The notes: generated by a model from the letters alone, not told the origin. DNA of 64,000 nucleotides from Prescottella equi (GCF_020171745.1 NZ_JAIVAH010000004.1:124001-188000), one strand, 5' to 3'. Shown: positions 15,027-24,848, counted from the first letter of the stretch. Program-made: numbers and translations.

Positions 15027-16976
15027 TCACCGACCCGGGCGGCGCATCCGCATGTAGTCGCTGACCACGGCGGCGCCGAGTCCGTCGAGGTCGGGGGCGA
15101 CGACGCGGCCGCCGACTCGCTGCGCCATCCGGTCCACGACGCGCGCCAGTCCGGGATCGTCGCCGAGCCGGAAGATGGTGACCTGCGCGCCGAGCCGGGC
15201 GAGGGTGTCGAGTTCGCGCACCGTCAGCCCCAGCGTCCGCACGCTCGGCGGGTAGTCGAAGAAGGCCTGCCCGTCCGGCTCGAGGTGCGCGGTCGGCTCG
15301 CCGTCGGTGACGATCAGCACGACGGGCTGGGCGTTGGGATGTTTGCGCAGGTGCCGGGCCGCGAGCAGCAGCGCGTGGTGCAGGTTGGTGCCCTGATCCC
15401 AGGCACCGTCCAGGCCGGCGAGCTCGGTGGCGGACAGGGCCTGCGCATAGCGTCCGAAACCGATGAGCTGCAACGCGTCTCCCCGGAACCGGGTGGTCAC
15501 CAGGTGGTTCAGCGCGAGCGCGGTGCGTTTCATCGGCACCCAGCGCCCGTCCATCACCATCGAGAACGACGTGTCCACCAGCAGCGCGACCGCTGCCTGC
15601 GCGCGCTGCTCGGTCTCGGCGACCTCCACGTCGGCGACCGTCATCCGCACCGGCATCCGGCCGGGCTCGCGCAGGATCGCATTCGTCAGTGTCCGGGTGA
15701 CGTCCCACGGTTCGGTGTCGCCGAACTCCCACGCCCGCGACGCCCCGGTCGGCTCCCCCATCGACCCGGCGCGGCGGGTCTCCCGCTGGCCGCCGCGGTG
15801 CGCGAGACTCCCGGCGACGTCCCGCAACGCGCTCTGCCCCAGCTGGCGCATCGCCTTGGGCGAGAGCCGCCACTGGCCGTCGGGGGCCCGGTCGAAGAAG
15901 CCCTGCTGCTGCAGCGCCTTCTCGAGGTCGGCGAGGGTGCGGGCGTCGGCGACGGCCTCGTTGCCGAGCTGCCGGGCCAGCGCCTCGGTGTCGATGTCGT
16001 CGAGCTGGGCACCCGGATACTGTTGCGACAGTTGCTCGGACAGCCGTTCCAGATCGGCGACGTCCGCGACCGCCGATGTCCCTTCCCCCAGCCCGAGGCC
16101 CTCGTCGCCGCGGAACTCCGCCGAGCCGGTCCAGTCCTCACCGGGCCGGGCCGCCTGCAGGTGCGCGTCCAGACGGTCCAGCTGGTTCATCAGCGACGGA
16201 TCGCCGAACGCCTGCTGCGCCAACGCATCCAGCTCCGCGCGCTGGTCCGGGGTGAGCGAGTTCCGCAGCCGCTGCGCGGCGGCCGCCCGGCGGGCCAGCG
16301 AGTCCAGCAGTTCCTCGGTGTTGCGCGGGTTCTCGGGGAAGAACTCACCGTGCCGGTCCATGAACTCGTCGAACTGCCGCGTTGTGTCCTCGCCGCGAGC
16401 ATGGCTGTCCAGCAACGAGTTCAGATCCTCGAGCATGTCCCGGATGCGCTGGCGGTCCTCCTCGGTGGCACCCTCGAGGGCCTGCTTCATCCCGTCGAAC
16501 CGCTGGTCCAGCAGTTCGCGGCCCAGCAGGTCGCGGATCTTCTCGTAGTCCTCGAGGGCCTGGCTGCTGCGCCACTCGTAGTCGGCGAGGTCCGCGACGG
16601 CCTGCGCCGTCGACGGCGGCAACTCCTCGATCCGCATCTCCGCGAACCGGGCGTCGTCGTCCAACGCGCGGGCCAGCGCCTTGCGTTCCTCGAGCACCGC
16701 CCGGTCGAGCAGTTCACGCACCTCGTCGAGGGTCCCACCGAGGTTGTTGCGCTGCAGCAACTCCCGACGTCGCCGGTTGGCCTGCGCGGCGAGGTCGTCG
16801 AGCCCGTTCCGGTCCCCGAAGCCGCGCCGCAGCAGCTCGCGCAACGCCTGCCGGGGCGAGGCCCCCTCGAGCACGTCGTCCCCGATCGCGGCCAGCGCGT
16901 CGCGCAGATCCACCGGCGGCGCCAGTGGATCGCCGCCCTCGTACGGGCCGTACCGTGCGCCGCGGGACGGGCTCAT
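15027..16976 (-). CDS. VWA-domain protein partnered with an AAA+ ATPase
   Basis: The 649-aa protein has a long charged helical N-terminal part (about 1-430) and a C-terminal von Willebrand A domain. The MIDAS motif is visible as LLVDTSFSMVMDG (DxSxS), with IVTDGEPTAHL further on. Such proteins pair with MoxR/BchI-type ATPases as metal-insertion or remodelling machines. The ATPase gene lies immediately upstream and overlaps it by four bases (ATGA), and the pair matches Rv0959/Rv0958 in M. tuberculosis. It has no signal peptide and is cytoplasmic. The client protein is unknown. Confidence 0.9.
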   Translation of the reverse strand: MSPSRGARYGPYEGGDPLAPPVDLRDALAAIGDDVLEGASPRQALRELLRRGFGDRNGLDDLAAQANRRRRELLQRNNLGGTLDEVRELLDRAVLEERKALARALDDDARFAEMRIEELPPSTAQAVADLADYEWRSSQALEDYEKIRDLLGRELLDQRFDGMKQALEGATEEDRQRIRDMLEDLNSLLDSHARGEDTTRQFDEFMDRHGEFFPENPRNTEELLDSLARRAAAAQRLRNSLTPDQRAELDALAQQAFGDPSLMNQLDRLDAHLQAARPGEDWTGSAEFRGDEGLGLGEGTSAVADVADLERLSEQLSQQYPGAQLDDIDTEALARQLGNEAVADARTLADLEKALQQQGFFDRAPDGQWRLSPKAMRQLGQSALRDVAGSLAHRGGQRETRRAGSMGEPTGASRAWEFGDTEPWDVTRTLTNAILREPGRMPVRMTVADVEVAETEQRAQAAVALLVDTSFSMVMDGRWVPMKRTALALNHLVTTRFRGDALQLIGFGRYAQALSATELAGLDGAWDQGTNLHHALLLAARHLRKHPNAQPVVLIVTDGEPTAHLEPDGQAFFDYPPSVRTLGLTVRELDTLARLGAQVTIFRLGDDPGLARVVDRMAQRVGGRVVAPDLDGLGAAVVSDYMRMRRPGR

Positions 16977-18367
16977 GAGTAGACGGCCTGCCCGTTCTCG
17001 TCCGGATTCTTCGAGATCCGCCGGGCCAGGTAGAGCCCCTCGAGCGCGAGTTCCGCCGCCGACGCCCGTTCCCCGTCGGTCTGCGCCGCGAGCCGGGTCG
17101 CGACCTCGTCGAGCACGTCGAGTTCCGGCAGTTCCCCGAGCAGCGCCTTCGCGGTGACCCGCTCGCCGGTGACGACCGGCCGGCCCTGTTCGACGGCGGT
17201 GACGAGGGGTGCCAGATCGATGCCGCCGAGCCGGGTGCGGGCGGTGTCCGCGGTCGCGCGCCGCAGCAGGTGCTCGAGGATCTCCAGTTCCCTTCCCTCC
17301 TCACCGGATTCGAACTCGACCTTGCCGCGCAGCACCTCCACGATGGTGCCGAGGTCGATCGGCCGGGCCACCGCCTCCGCCTCCCCGAGCACCGCGCTGC
17401 GATGCACCGCGGCGGCGCTCACCGTCTCGGCCCCGGCCACCGCGAAGCGAGCCGAGACACCAGACCGCTGGTCCACCGACGTCGATTCGCGCAGCAGCCG
17501 GGTGAACCGGGCCAGCACCTCGAGCAGGTGGTGCGGCACCGACGCCTGCAGGTTCGCCTCCTGCCGGATCACCGCGATCTCGTCGTCGAGCAACGACGGG
17601 TAGTGCGTCCGGATCTCGGCGCCGAACCGGTCCTTGAGCGGGGTGATGATGCGGCCACGATTGGTGTAGTCCTCGGGGTTGGCGCTGGCCACCAGCAGCA
17701 CGTCGAGCGGCAGCCGCAGCGTGTACCCGCGGACCTGGATGTCGCGCTCCTCCATGACGTTGAGCAGTGACACCTGGATCCGCTCGGCCAGATCGGGCAG
17801 CTCGTTGATCGCGACGATGCCGCGATGCGCCCGCGGCACGAGCCCGAAGTGGATGGTCTCCGGATCGCCCAGGCTGCGCCCCTCGGCGACCTTGATCGGG
17901 TCGACGTCGCCGACCAGGTCGGCCACCGACGTGTCGGGCGTCGCGAGCTTCTCGGCGTAGCGCTCGGTGCGGTGCCGCCACACCACGGGCAACCCGTCAC
18001 CGAGTTCGGCGGCCCGCCGCAGCGAGATCGGCGTGATGGGTTCGTACGGGTGCTCGCCGAGTTCGGATCCGTCGATCACCGGAGTCCACTCGTCGAGCAG
18101 CAACGGCAGCGTGCGCAGCAGCCGCGTCTTGCCCTGACCGCGTTCGCCGAGCAGCACGACGTCGTGGCCGGCGATGAGCGCGCGCTCGAGCTGCGGCAGC
18201 ACCGTCTCCTCGAAACCGACGATGCCGGGCCACGGATCGACGCCGTCGCGGAGGGCTGCGAGCAGGTTCTCGCGCATCTCGTCCTTGACGGAGCGCTGGA
18301 CGTGGCCGGACGACCGGAGTTCGCCGAGAGTCCGGGGCAGGTGCGCGGGCGGTGTGGCAGTCACCAC
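16973..18367 (-). CDS. Magnesium-chelatase/MoxR-type AAA+ ATPase
   Basis: The 464-aa ATPase has Walker A GERGQGKT (residues 74-81) and a Walker B-like strand followed by AINELPDLAERIQVSLLNVMEERDIQVRG, the BchI-type sensor region. It also has ANPEDYTNRGRIITPLKDRFG. It resembles the small subunit of magnesium chelatase, but no bacteriochlorophyll genes are present. The role is most likely chaperone-like remodelling with the overlapping VWA gene. It starts at GTG 18367 (GTG 18364 is equally possible). It is divergent from the hydrolase gene at 18454. Confidence 0.9.
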   Translation of the reverse strand: MVTATPPAHLPRTLGELRSSGHVQRSVKDEMRENLLAALRDGVDPWPGIVGFEETVLPQLERALIAGHDVVLLGERGQGKTRLLRTLPLLLDEWTPVIDGSELGEHPYEPITPISLRRAAELGDGLPVVWRHRTERYAEKLATPDTSVADLVGDVDPIKVAEGRSLGDPETIHFGLVPRAHRGIVAINELPDLAERIQVSLLNVMEERDIQVRGYTLRLPLDVLLVASANPEDYTNRGRIITPLKDRFGAEIRTHYPSLLDDEIAVIRQEANLQASVPHHLLEVLARFTRLLRESTSVDQRSGVSARFAVAGAETVSAAAVHRSAVLGEAEAVARPIDLGTIVEVLRGKVEFESGEEGRELEILEHLLRRATADTARTRLGGIDLAPLVTAVEQGRPVVTGERVTAKALLGELPELDVLDEVATRLAAQTDGERASAAELALEGLYLARRISKNPDENGQAVYS

Positions 18368-18453
18368 TCCAAGTTACGAGTGTTCGGGTGATTCGGCACG
18401 TGGTCCCGTCGCCGCATACGAATCGGACGTGTCGCTCTGAGAGACTCGATCTC

Positions 18454-19419
18454 ATGGCCGACACCGAGATCACCTTCACCACCGGCGCGATCACCCTGCA
18501 CGGCAGCCTGCGCCTGCCGGCCGGGTCGGGTCCCGACGCACCCGCCCCCGCCGTCCTGCTCCTGGCCGGCAGCGGGCCGACCGACCGCAACGGCGACAGC
18601 GCCCTGCTCCCGGGTTCGATCGGCACCCTCGAGTTCCTCGCGGACCTGCTCGAGCAGCACGGCTTCGCGAGCCTGCGCTACGACAAGCTCGGCAGCGGCT
18701 CCACCGGCCTCGGCCCGTACGAGCTCGAGGACATCGGTGACCTCGGCTTCTCGGTGTTCACCGACGCTGCCGGCGCCGCGCTGACGTTCCTGTCCGACCG
18801 CGCCGCGGTCGACCCGGACCGGGTGTACGTCGTCGGGCACAGCGAGGGTGCACTCATCGCGCTCGCACTCGCCGACAGCGGTGCGAAGGTCGCCGGCATG
18901 GGGCTGCTCGAACCGCTCGCCGTCCGGCTGCTGGACCTGCTCACCACCCAGATCGACGGTCAGCTCACCGCGGTCGTCGGCGCGGGGCATCTGCCGGTGG
19001 AGCTGGCCGACGAGCTGCGGGTCGCGCTCGCCGGCGCCGTCGAGTCGCTGCGCACCGACGGCACCCTCAGCGACGACCTGCCCGACCCGCTGCGCGCCGC
19101 GGGCCTGGTCCCGGCCAACGCCAAGGCGCTCGCGGAGGAGGACGCGCTCGACCCGCGCGAGCTGGCCGGACGCCTGCCCGCGGGCCTGCCGGTGGTGACC
19201 AGTTGCTCGGCCAAGGACATCCAGCTGATCAGCAGCGACGTCGACGCGCTCGACGCCGCCCTCGCCCACACCGCCCTGACGCCGGTGCGCATGACGACGG
19301 CGAACCACGTGCTCAAGGAGATCGGCGACGCCCCCTCCACGGGCGCAGACTACGTCGAGCCGCTGCCGTGGTCGACCGAGTTCACCAAGGGTTTCGAGGG
19401 CTGGCTCCGCAGCCTCTGA
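18454..19419 (+). CDS. Alpha/beta-hydrolase family protein
   Basis: The 321-aa serine hydrolase is probably cytoplasmic, as no signal peptide is seen. The oxyanion-hole region is LLAGSGPTDRNGD, the nucleophile elbow is VVGHSEGAL with S130, and the terminal His is probably in TANHVLKE. The PTDRNGD segment is typical of the acyl-peptidase-like (DAP2-type) group. Its substrate cannot be told. ATG 18454 follows a GAGACT element by 7 bases, so the mRNA may be leaderless. A 15-bp-stem terminator follows. Confidence 0.85.
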   Translation: MADTEITFTTGAITLHGSLRLPAGSGPDAPAPAVLLLAGSGPTDRNGDSALLPGSIGTLEFLADLLEQHGFASLRYDKLGSGSTGLGPYELEDIGDLGFSVFTDAAGAALTFLSDRAAVDPDRVYVVGHSEGALIALALADSGAKVAGMGLLEPLAVRLLDLLTTQIDGQLTAVVGAGHLPVELADELRVALAGAVESLRTDGTLSDDLPDPLRAAGLVPANAKALAEEDALDPRELAGRLPAGLPVVTSCSAKDIQLISSDVDALDAALAHTALTPVRMTTANHVLKEIGDAPSTGADYVEPLPWSTEFTKGFEGWLRSL

Positions 19420-19441
19420 TCCCCCTCCGATCCGGGACTCC

Positions 19442-19492
19442 GACGGCCCGGCGACACGCTCGACGCAGAAACCGAGATGTCGCCGGGCCGTC
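19442..19492 (+). terminator. Terminator hairpin after the hydrolase gene
   Basis: A perfect 15-bp stem (GACGGCCCGGCGACA with TGTCGCCGGGCCGTC) and a 21-base loop lie 22 bases after the stop codon. There is no downstream T-run. Confidence 0.75.
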
Positions 19493-19548
19493 ACTGCTGT
19501 ATGGTTCTCCGTTAACCAACGGGCACACACGAGAAAGGTACGGTCGCG

Positions 19549-19698
19549 ATGCAGTCGATGAGCTCGGCAAACGCCTTGAAGCACGTAGGCACCAAGCACA
19601 TTTCACAGCACATCTCCGAGCACGCGTATCCGGCCGTACCCGCCTGGCACAGCCACGCAGCCTTCTTCAGGTGGCCCCGAGAGACGAGTTCCCCGTAA
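19549..19698 (+). CDS. Putative His-rich leader peptide (49 aa)
   Basis: A 49-aa frame runs from ATG 19549 to TAA 19696-19698, with GAGAAAGG 11 bases upstream. Six of the 49 residues are His (ALKHVGTKHISQHISEHAYP, then AWHSHAAFF), and there are two Trp. The stop lies 15 bases before an intrinsic terminator, and the next gene starts 25 bases after the T-run. This arrangement (short ORF, terminator, structural gene) fits a ribosome-dependent attenuator. Alternatively it is a free-standing small protein with its own terminator. The His codons are spread out rather than consecutive as in hisL, so the sensed signal is uncertain. Confidence 0.45.
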   Translation: MQSMSSANALKHVGTKHISQHISEHAYPAVPAWHSHAAFFRWPRETSSP

Positions 19699-19713
19699 CC
19701 GGAACCTCTCTCG

Positions 19714-19753
19714 GGCACCCGAAGGCACACCGCCTCGGGTGCCTTTTCTTTTA
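19714..19753 (+). terminator. Intrinsic terminator / possible attenuator before the 90-aa gene
   Basis: A 9-bp stem (GGCACCCGA with TCGGGTGCC) with a 12-base loop is followed by TTTTCTTTTA. This is the most classical terminator in the window. It sits between the short His-rich ORF and the gene at 19779, so it must be bypassed unless that gene has its own promoter. Confidence 0.85.
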
Positions 19754-19778
19754 CCTACTTCCAGTCAGGAGAAATCAC

Positions 19779-20051
19779 ATGAAGCTTCGACTCGGCGCCG
19801 GTGGCGCCACGAGACACGGTGCCGGTGGCACCACCACCCAGGATCTGCCCGGCGATCTCACCGGACAGATCGTCACGATCGACCTGCGGCACGTCGAACC
19901 CGGCCAGGACGCCGGTGCTGCGGCACTGCTCAACGAGCTGATCGCCCGCGGCGCGGCCCGCCTGGTCGTCGAGGGCACCGACGCAGCCCGCGCCCGCGCG
20001 CTGGTCGAGTCCGCACAGCACAGCGCTCCCCCGTCCGGGCTCGCGGCCTGA
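19779..20051 (+). CDS. Hypothetical protein, 90 aa
   Basis: Not recognised. The ATG has a strong AGGAG eight bases upstream, so translation is likely. The N-terminus is Gly/Thr-rich with basic residues (MKLRLGAGGATRHGAGGTTT). The rest looks like a small alpha/beta unit (LTGQIVTIDLRHVEPGQDAG, then ALLNELIARGAARLVVEGTD) somewhat like half a STAS or ribosomal-silencing fold. No membrane segment is present. It is preceded by the His-rich leader ORF and terminator and converges on purH. Confidence 0.65.
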   Translation: MKLRLGAGGATRHGAGGTTTQDLPGDLTGQIVTIDLRHVEPGQDAGAAALLNELIARGAARLVVEGTDAARARALVESAQHSAPPSGLAA

Positions 20052-20094
20052 GGCTCGCGAACTCCGGACGAGGGAGCGCTGCGGAAGGTGTCGA

Positions 20095-21648
20095 TCAGTG
20101 CGCGAAGTGGCGCGCACCGGTCAAGTAGAGGGTGACGCCGGCCTCGCGGGCGGCCTCGATGACCTCGTTGTCGCGGACCGAGCCGCCCGGCTGGACGACC
20201 GCGCGGACACCGGCGTCGAGCAGGACCTGCAGTCCGTCGGGGAACGGGAAGAACGCGTCGGACGCGGCCACCGAACCCTTGGCGCGGTCACCGGCACGCT
20301 GCACCGCGAGATGCGCGGAGTCGACGCGGTTGACCTGGCCCATGCCGACGCCCACCGAGGCGCCGTCGTTGGCGAGCAGGATCGCGTTGGACTTCACGGC
20401 GCGGCAGGCGCGCCACGCGAACTCGAGGTCCGCGAGGGTCTTCTCGTCCGCGGCCTCGCCGACGACCAGCGTCCAGTTGGCGGCGTTGTCGCCCTCGGCG
20501 TCGAGGACGTCGCGGTCCTGCAGCAGCGCGCCGCCGGAGATCGGACGCAGCTCGATACCGGTCTCGGTGGGGGCAGCCGCCTCGAGAACGCGGACGTTCT
20601 TCTTGCGGGCCAGCACCTCGACGGCGCCCGGTGCGTACGACGGGGCGATGATGACCTCGGTGAAGATGTCGGCGACCTGCTCGGCCATCTCGACGGTCAC
20701 CTCACGGTTGGCGGCGATGACGCCACCGAACGCGGAGACCGGATCGCACGCGTGCGCCTTGCGGTGCGCCTCGGCGATGTCGGAGCCGACCGCGATGCCG
20801 CACGGGTTGGCGTGCTTGATGATCGCGACCGCGGGCTCGGAGTGGTCGTACGCGGCACGCCATGCGGCGTCACCGTCGGTGTAGTTGTTGTACGACATCT
20901 CCTTGCCGTGGAACTGCTTCGCCTGCGCGAGGCCCGCCGGACCTGCCGGGCTGTCGTACAGCGCCGCGGCCTGGTGCGGGTTCTCGCCGTAACGCAGCAC
21001 CGCGGAGCGGTCCCAGGTGGCACCGACCCAGCGCGGGAACTTGTCGTCCGTCTCGATCAGGCTCTCGGTCATCCAGGTGGCGACCGCGACGTCGTAGGAC
21101 GCGGTGTGCTGGAACGCCTGCGCCGCCAGCGCGGTGCGCTCGAAGAGGTTGAAGCCACCGGCCTCGACCGCAGCGAGCACGCCCTCGTACTTCGCGGGGT
21201 CGACGACGACCGCGACGGACGGGTGGTTCTTGGCGGCGGCGCGCACCATCGACGGGCCGCCGATGTCGATCTGCTCGACGCACTCGTCCGGGGTGGCACC
21301 CGACGCGACGGTCTGCGTGAACGGGTACAGGTTCACGATCACCAGCTGGAACGCCTCGATGCCCAGCTCCTCGAGCTGCGCGAGGTGCTCCGGCTTGCGG
21401 GTGTCCGCGAGGACACCGGCGTGCACGCGCGGGTGCAGCGTCTTGACGCGGCCCTCGAGGCACTCGGGGAAGCCGGTCAGGTCCTCGACCTTGGTGACCG
21501 GGATGCCGGCATCGGCGATCTTGGCTGCGGTGGAGCCGGTGGACACCAGCTCGACACCGGCCTGGTGCAGGCCGGTGGCCAGTTCGACCAGTCCGGTCTT
21601 GTCGTAGACGCTGACAAGTGCGCGGCGCACAGCCTTGCGTTCACTCAC
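20095..21648 (-). CDS. purH: Bifunctional AICAR transformylase / IMP cyclohydrolase
   Basis: PurH carries out the last two steps of de novo IMP synthesis: formylation of AICAR with 10-formyl-THF, then ring closure. The 517-aa product has the N-terminal MGS-like cyclohydrolase domain ([18 protein letters not shown], then [20 protein letters not shown]) and the C-terminal transformylase domain ([18 protein letters not shown], then [14 protein letters not shown]). The start is GTG 21648, and purN overlaps this start by eight bases, so the two are coupled. This is the same order as Rv0956-Rv0957. Confidence 0.98.
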   Translation of the reverse strand: MSERKAVRRALVSVYDKTGLVELATGLHQAGVELVSTGSTAAKIADAGIPVTKVEDLTGFPECLEGRVKTLHPRVHAGVLADTRKPEHLAQLEELGIEAFQLVIVNLYPFTQTVASGATPDECVEQIDIGGPSMVRAAAKNHPSVAVVVDPAKYEGVLAAVEAGGFNLFERTALAAQAFQHTASYDVAVATWMTESLIETDDKFPRWVGATWDRSAVLRYGENPHQAAALYDSPAGPAGLAQAKQFHGKEMSYNNYTDGDAAWRAAYDHSEPAVAIIKHANPCGIAVGSDIAEAHRKAHACDPVSAFGGVIAANREVTVEMAEQVADIFTEVIIAPSYAPGAVEVLARKKNVRVLEAAAPTETGIELRPISGGALLQDRDVLDAEGDNAANWTLVVGEAADEKTLADLEFAWRACRAVKSNAILLANDGASVGVGMGQVNRVDSAHLAVQRAGDRAKGSVAASDAFFPFPDGLQVLLDAGVRAVVQPGGSVRDNEVIEAAREAGVTLYLTGARHFAH

Positions 21649-22252
21649 TGGGGATCACGGCCTTTCGTCCGTCGGAAACAACACCTCGGAGGGCGACGGC
21701 GGCCACGACCTGGGCCAGCAGTCGCCGCTCGACAATCTTGATGCGCTCGTGCAGCGCGGCCTCGTCGTCGTCGACGCGGACCTCGACCGGCTCCTGCGCC
21801 AGGATCGGTCCGGTGTCGACGCCGGAATCGACCAGGTGCACCGTCGAGCCGGTCACCCGCACGCCGTAGGCGAGGGCGTCCCGCACCGCGTGCGCGCCGG
21901 GGAACGACGGCAGCAGCGCGGGATGCGTGTTGATGATGCGGCCACCGAAGCGCTCCATGAACGCCGGGCCGAGGATCTTCATGAAGCCGGCGCTGACGAC
22001 CAGGTCCGGTTCGTGCGCGGCGACGGCCTCGGTGAGCGCGACGTCCCACGCGGCACGGTCGGCGTGATCGCCGAGCGAGACCTTGAAGTGCGCGACGCCG
22101 GCATTCGCGGCATGGTCGGTGGCGGCGCAGTCCCGGTCGACCCCGACCGCGACGATCGCCGCGGGGTAGCCGTCGGTGCGCGTGGCCTCGAGGAGTGCCT
22201 GCAGCAGGCTGCCCGTCCCCGACGCGAGTACGACAATCCGAGCGGGCACCAT
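21641..22252 (-). CDS. purN: Phosphoribosylglycinamide formyltransferase
   Basis: PurN transfers a formyl group from 10-formyl-THF to GAR, the third step of purine synthesis. The 203-aa product shows the nucleotide-binding start [15 protein letters not shown] and the catalytic residues N108, H110 ([14 protein letters not shown]) and D146 ([10 protein letters not shown]). Its 3' end overlaps purH. The ATG at 22252 is used; homologues in this group have a short extra N-terminus, but no better in-frame start is obvious. The upstream DUF6350 gene is separated by 84 bases. Confidence 0.97.
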   Translation of the reverse strand: MVPARIVVLASGTGSLLQALLEATRTDGYPAAIVAVGVDRDCAATDHAANAGVAHFKVSLGDHADRAAWDVALTEAVAAHEPDLVVSAGFMKILGPAFMERFGGRIINTHPALLPSFPGAHAVRDALAYGVRVTGSTVHLVDSGVDTGPILAQEPVEVRVDDDEAALHERIKIVERRLLAQVVAAVALRGVVSDGRKAVIPSE

Positions 22253-22336
22253 GGGCCGCAGCTGGTCACGCGTGGCAGTCAGCGCACTACTCCTGGTTTT
22301 CGAGACGATCCGGCCGCGTCACGGGCCGCCCCAAGC

Positions 22337-23848
22337 CTAGTCTCTGGGGGTCACCGGACCGTCCGGCAGGTCGCCTTCCGCGTCCGTCTCGACGGCGACC
22401 TCCACCTCGACGACGTCGAGAGCCTCGTCCTCCGACTCTCCGTCCGCGGGCTGAGGGTCGGGTGTCTCGCCCTCGACGACCTCGGCCTCGAGCGGCTCCT
22501 CGACGCCGTCCGCGCCATCCGGGGTCTCGCTGTCGGATTCAGGCTCGGGCTCCGAGCGGTAGCGCATCGACGGCAGTTCGAGGCGCTTCACCTCGAACCC
22601 GAGTTCCTCCCCCGCTCCGGGTTCACCGGACTCGCCCGGCGATGTCTCCGCGACTCCGTCGGTGGACTCGGCGTCCACGGCATCGCCGCCGTTCCGGCGC
22701 GCGAGCACGGTCGCGACGGCCAGGCCCGGCAGCACCAGCCACCCGAACGTCAGCAGGCCCAGGGCCCACGGCTCCACCCCGACGAATCCGTAAGCACCCA
22801 GTTCGCCGCCCGCGGCGAAACCCACGACGGTGGCGAGCACACCGGCGACGGCCGCCGCGGCGAGCACCGCGAACGCGGTGTCCTGCACGGCGAGCCGGAG
22901 CCGACCGCAGTCCCGTCCGAGGAGGACCCCGACGGCCACCGGAACGAGGAGCAGGACCGGCCACGCCGGACCGGCCAGATCCGCCGGAACTCCGCCCAGG
23001 ACGGGCACCGGAGGCACCGGGCCGGAGACGATCTCGAAGACACTCAGCGACGTCCCGCCGGCACTCGCCGTCCCACCGAGGAGCACCGCGACGCCGCCCA
23101 CGGCGACGTTGGGCAGGTACAGCACCGACAGCAGGGTCAGCCCCAGCACCCCGACCACACCGCCGCCCTCGCCGAGCAGCTCGCCGACCTCGGACCACGA
23201 CCACACGAGCGACGCCAGCGCGAGCACGCTTCCGGCCGCGAACAGCAGCAGCGCGGCGCGCACCGCGGGCCGCACCACGGACGGCAGCCACGCGGGTGCC
23301 CCCAGCGCTGCGCACTGGGTGCGTCCGACGACCGACACGACGCCGGCCCCCGCCGCCAGGACGTGGATCGCCATCACCCAGGCGAGTGCCGCCGCGGCGT
23401 TCGGGGAGCCGAGCGGCGTGACGGCGGACGCGTCGGTCACGACCGCGAGCGCGATGAGCGTCGCGACGAGCGGCCCGGCGACAGCGGCACCGACGACCTT
23501 CGCGGCCTCGCGCAGATCGGTGTCCGGTTCCACCGCCCGCGCGCAGCCCCGCGCCACCACCCACATCAGCACCGCAGTGGGCAACAACGGGAGGATGCCG
23601 AGCGGCGCGTCGGTGATCGTCAGCGAAACCTGGTGCAGCGCGAGCCAGCTCGCTGCGATCGCACCGATCGCCCCTGTCAGGTCGCTGTTCGACGACACCA
23701 GCGTGACGAGCACGACCGCGGACAACAGCACGATCGCGGTGCCGGTCGGTCGCAGCGCGACACCGACGAGCGCGCGTGCGTCGCCGGGACTCGGGTCGGG
23801 ACGGGTGGGGGTGTCGCGGCGGGTGCCGCGACCAAGCAGAGAAGTCAT
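22337..23848 (-). CDS. DUF6350-type polytopic membrane protein
   Basis: The 503-aa protein has about ten to eleven hydrophobic helices in residues 30-410 and a soluble, very acidic tail of about 90 residues (Glu/Asp/Pro-rich). It occupies the position of Rv0955 next to purN, where a family of unknown function is conserved in Corynebacteriales. There are no transport or catalytic motifs I can name. The acidic tail is probably cytoplasmic. Envelope biogenesis or cell-division-linked functions have been suggested for this neighbourhood in mycobacteria, but the sequence gives no direct clue. Confidence 0.85.
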   Translation of the reverse strand: MTSLLGRGTRRDTPTRPDPSPGDARALVGVALRPTGTAIVLLSAVVLVTLVSSNSDLTGAIGAIAASWLALHQVSLTITDAPLGILPLLPTAVLMWVVARGCARAVEPDTDLREAAKVVGAAVAGPLVATLIALAVVTDASAVTPLGSPNAAAALAWVMAIHVLAAGAGVVSVVGRTQCAALGAPAWLPSVVRPAVRAALLLFAAGSVLALASLVWSWSEVGELLGEGGGVVGVLGLTLLSVLYLPNVAVGGVAVLLGGTASAGGTSLSVFEIVSGPVPPVPVLGGVPADLAGPAWPVLLLVPVAVGVLLGRDCGRLRLAVQDTAFAVLAAAAVAGVLATVVGFAAGGELGAYGFVGVEPWALGLLTFGWLVLPGLAVATVLARRNGGDAVDAESTDGVAETSPGESGEPGAGEELGFEVKRLELPSMRYRSEPEPESDSETPDGADGVEEPLEAEVVEGETPDPQPADGESEDEALDVVEVEVAVETDAEGDLPDGPVTPRD

Positions 23849-23945
23849 CGATTCGAGGGTCGCACCCTGGCGCGGCGCGGCCGATCAGGCGCGCCGGGAC
23901 GTGGTCTTCCCCACTGCCCCACGAAACGCGTGACGCCGCGGCGGG

Positions 23946-24848
23946 TCACTTTCCGTCGTCGCTCTCCTCGTTCTTGTCGTTCTTGTCGCTCTGGGCACCG
24001 AAAGCCTGGGTGGGCGCGCTGCCGGCCGCGTCGTCCTGCGCGGGCTCGGGCCGCGCCGACGTGGGCGCCGACGGCTCCGGTTGCTGCTGCTGGGACATCT
24101 GCTGCGTCGGCTGCTGCGACTGGTAGGGCTGCCCGGCCTGGAACTGTCCGTAGCCGGCCGTGGGCTGCGGAGCCTGCTGGGACTGCGGGTAGCCGTACTG
24201 CTGCTGCGGCTGTCCGTACCCCGGCACCTGCGGGTAGCCCTGCTGCGGCCCGTAACCCTGCTGCGGCGCATAGCCCTGGGGCGGCCCGTAGCCCTGGGGC
24301 GCGGCGTAACCCTGCTGCGGTGCGTAACCCTGCGGGTGGCCGTAGGCAGCGGGATGGACGTGCGTGCGACTGGGGCGAGTCGTCGGCTCGCTCACGATGC
24401 CGGCAGAGAACAGGAACACGGCGACCGCGAGAACGGTCTGGACGAACCCGAGAACGAGGATCGCGATTCCGCCGCCGGCGAGTTCACTGTTGCCGGGAAG
24501 GTTGAGCATGAGCGCGAACGCCGAGAAGAAGCCGGCCACCGCGGCCGCTGCAGCAGGACCGGCGAAGTTCTGCTTCGGCAGCAGCGAGATGCCTGACAGC
24601 AGACCGCCCAACAGCAGCAGCGCCAGTGGTACCACCGCGTTGCTGAGAGGCTCGAACGCGTTCAGCGTCATCCCGTACATCGTCGCGGAGCCCGGTGAAT
24701 CGAGATACGGCGCGAAGCCGAGGAGAAAGATCACGACGCCCAACGCCGCCGCCCCGAGTCCGAGGTAGAAGGAGAGTCCCCGCGAATCGGACTCTCCCGA
24801 CGTCTGCGGGGGCTGGCTGTAGCCGGACCCTGCATCGCTGTAAGTCAT
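23946..24848 (-). CDS. Rv0954-like membrane protein with Gln/Gly/Tyr-rich repeats
   Basis: The 300-aa protein has four to five TM helices in residues 25-160 (FYLGLGAAALGVVIFLLGFA begins the first). They are followed by a low-complexity cytoplasmic tail with repeats of the form PQGYAPQQGYGP and an Asp/Lys-rich end. The first part fits the DUF5336 family, like M. tuberculosis Rv0954, which has been linked to the cell-division site. ATG 24848 is preceded by GAGGAGCG, so it is preferred over the upstream in-frame ATG. The disordered QGY tail may phase-separate or bind partners, which is inference only. Confidence 0.87.
   Translation of the reverse strand: MTYSDAGSGYSQPPQTSGESDSRGLSFYLGLGAAALGVVIFLLGFAPYLDSPGSATMYGMTLNAFEPLSNAVVPLALLLLGGLLSGISLLPKQNFAGPAAAAAVAGFFSAFALMLNLPGNSELAGGGIAILVLGFVQTVLAVAVFLFSAGIVSEPTTRPSRTHVHPAAYGHPQGYAPQQGYAAPQGYGPPQGYAPQQGYGPQQGYPQVPGYGQPQQQYGYPQSQQAPQPTAGYGQFQAGQPYQSQQPTQQMSQQQQPEPSAPTSARPEPAQDDAAGSAPTQAFGAQSDKNDKNEESDDGK

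Noticed and set aside
19512-19730. Minus-strand frame of about 72 codons with many Cys opposite the His-rich leader ORF
   Set aside because: It reads through the terminator stem, lacks a convincing RBS, and the T-run and spacing support plus-strand transcription.
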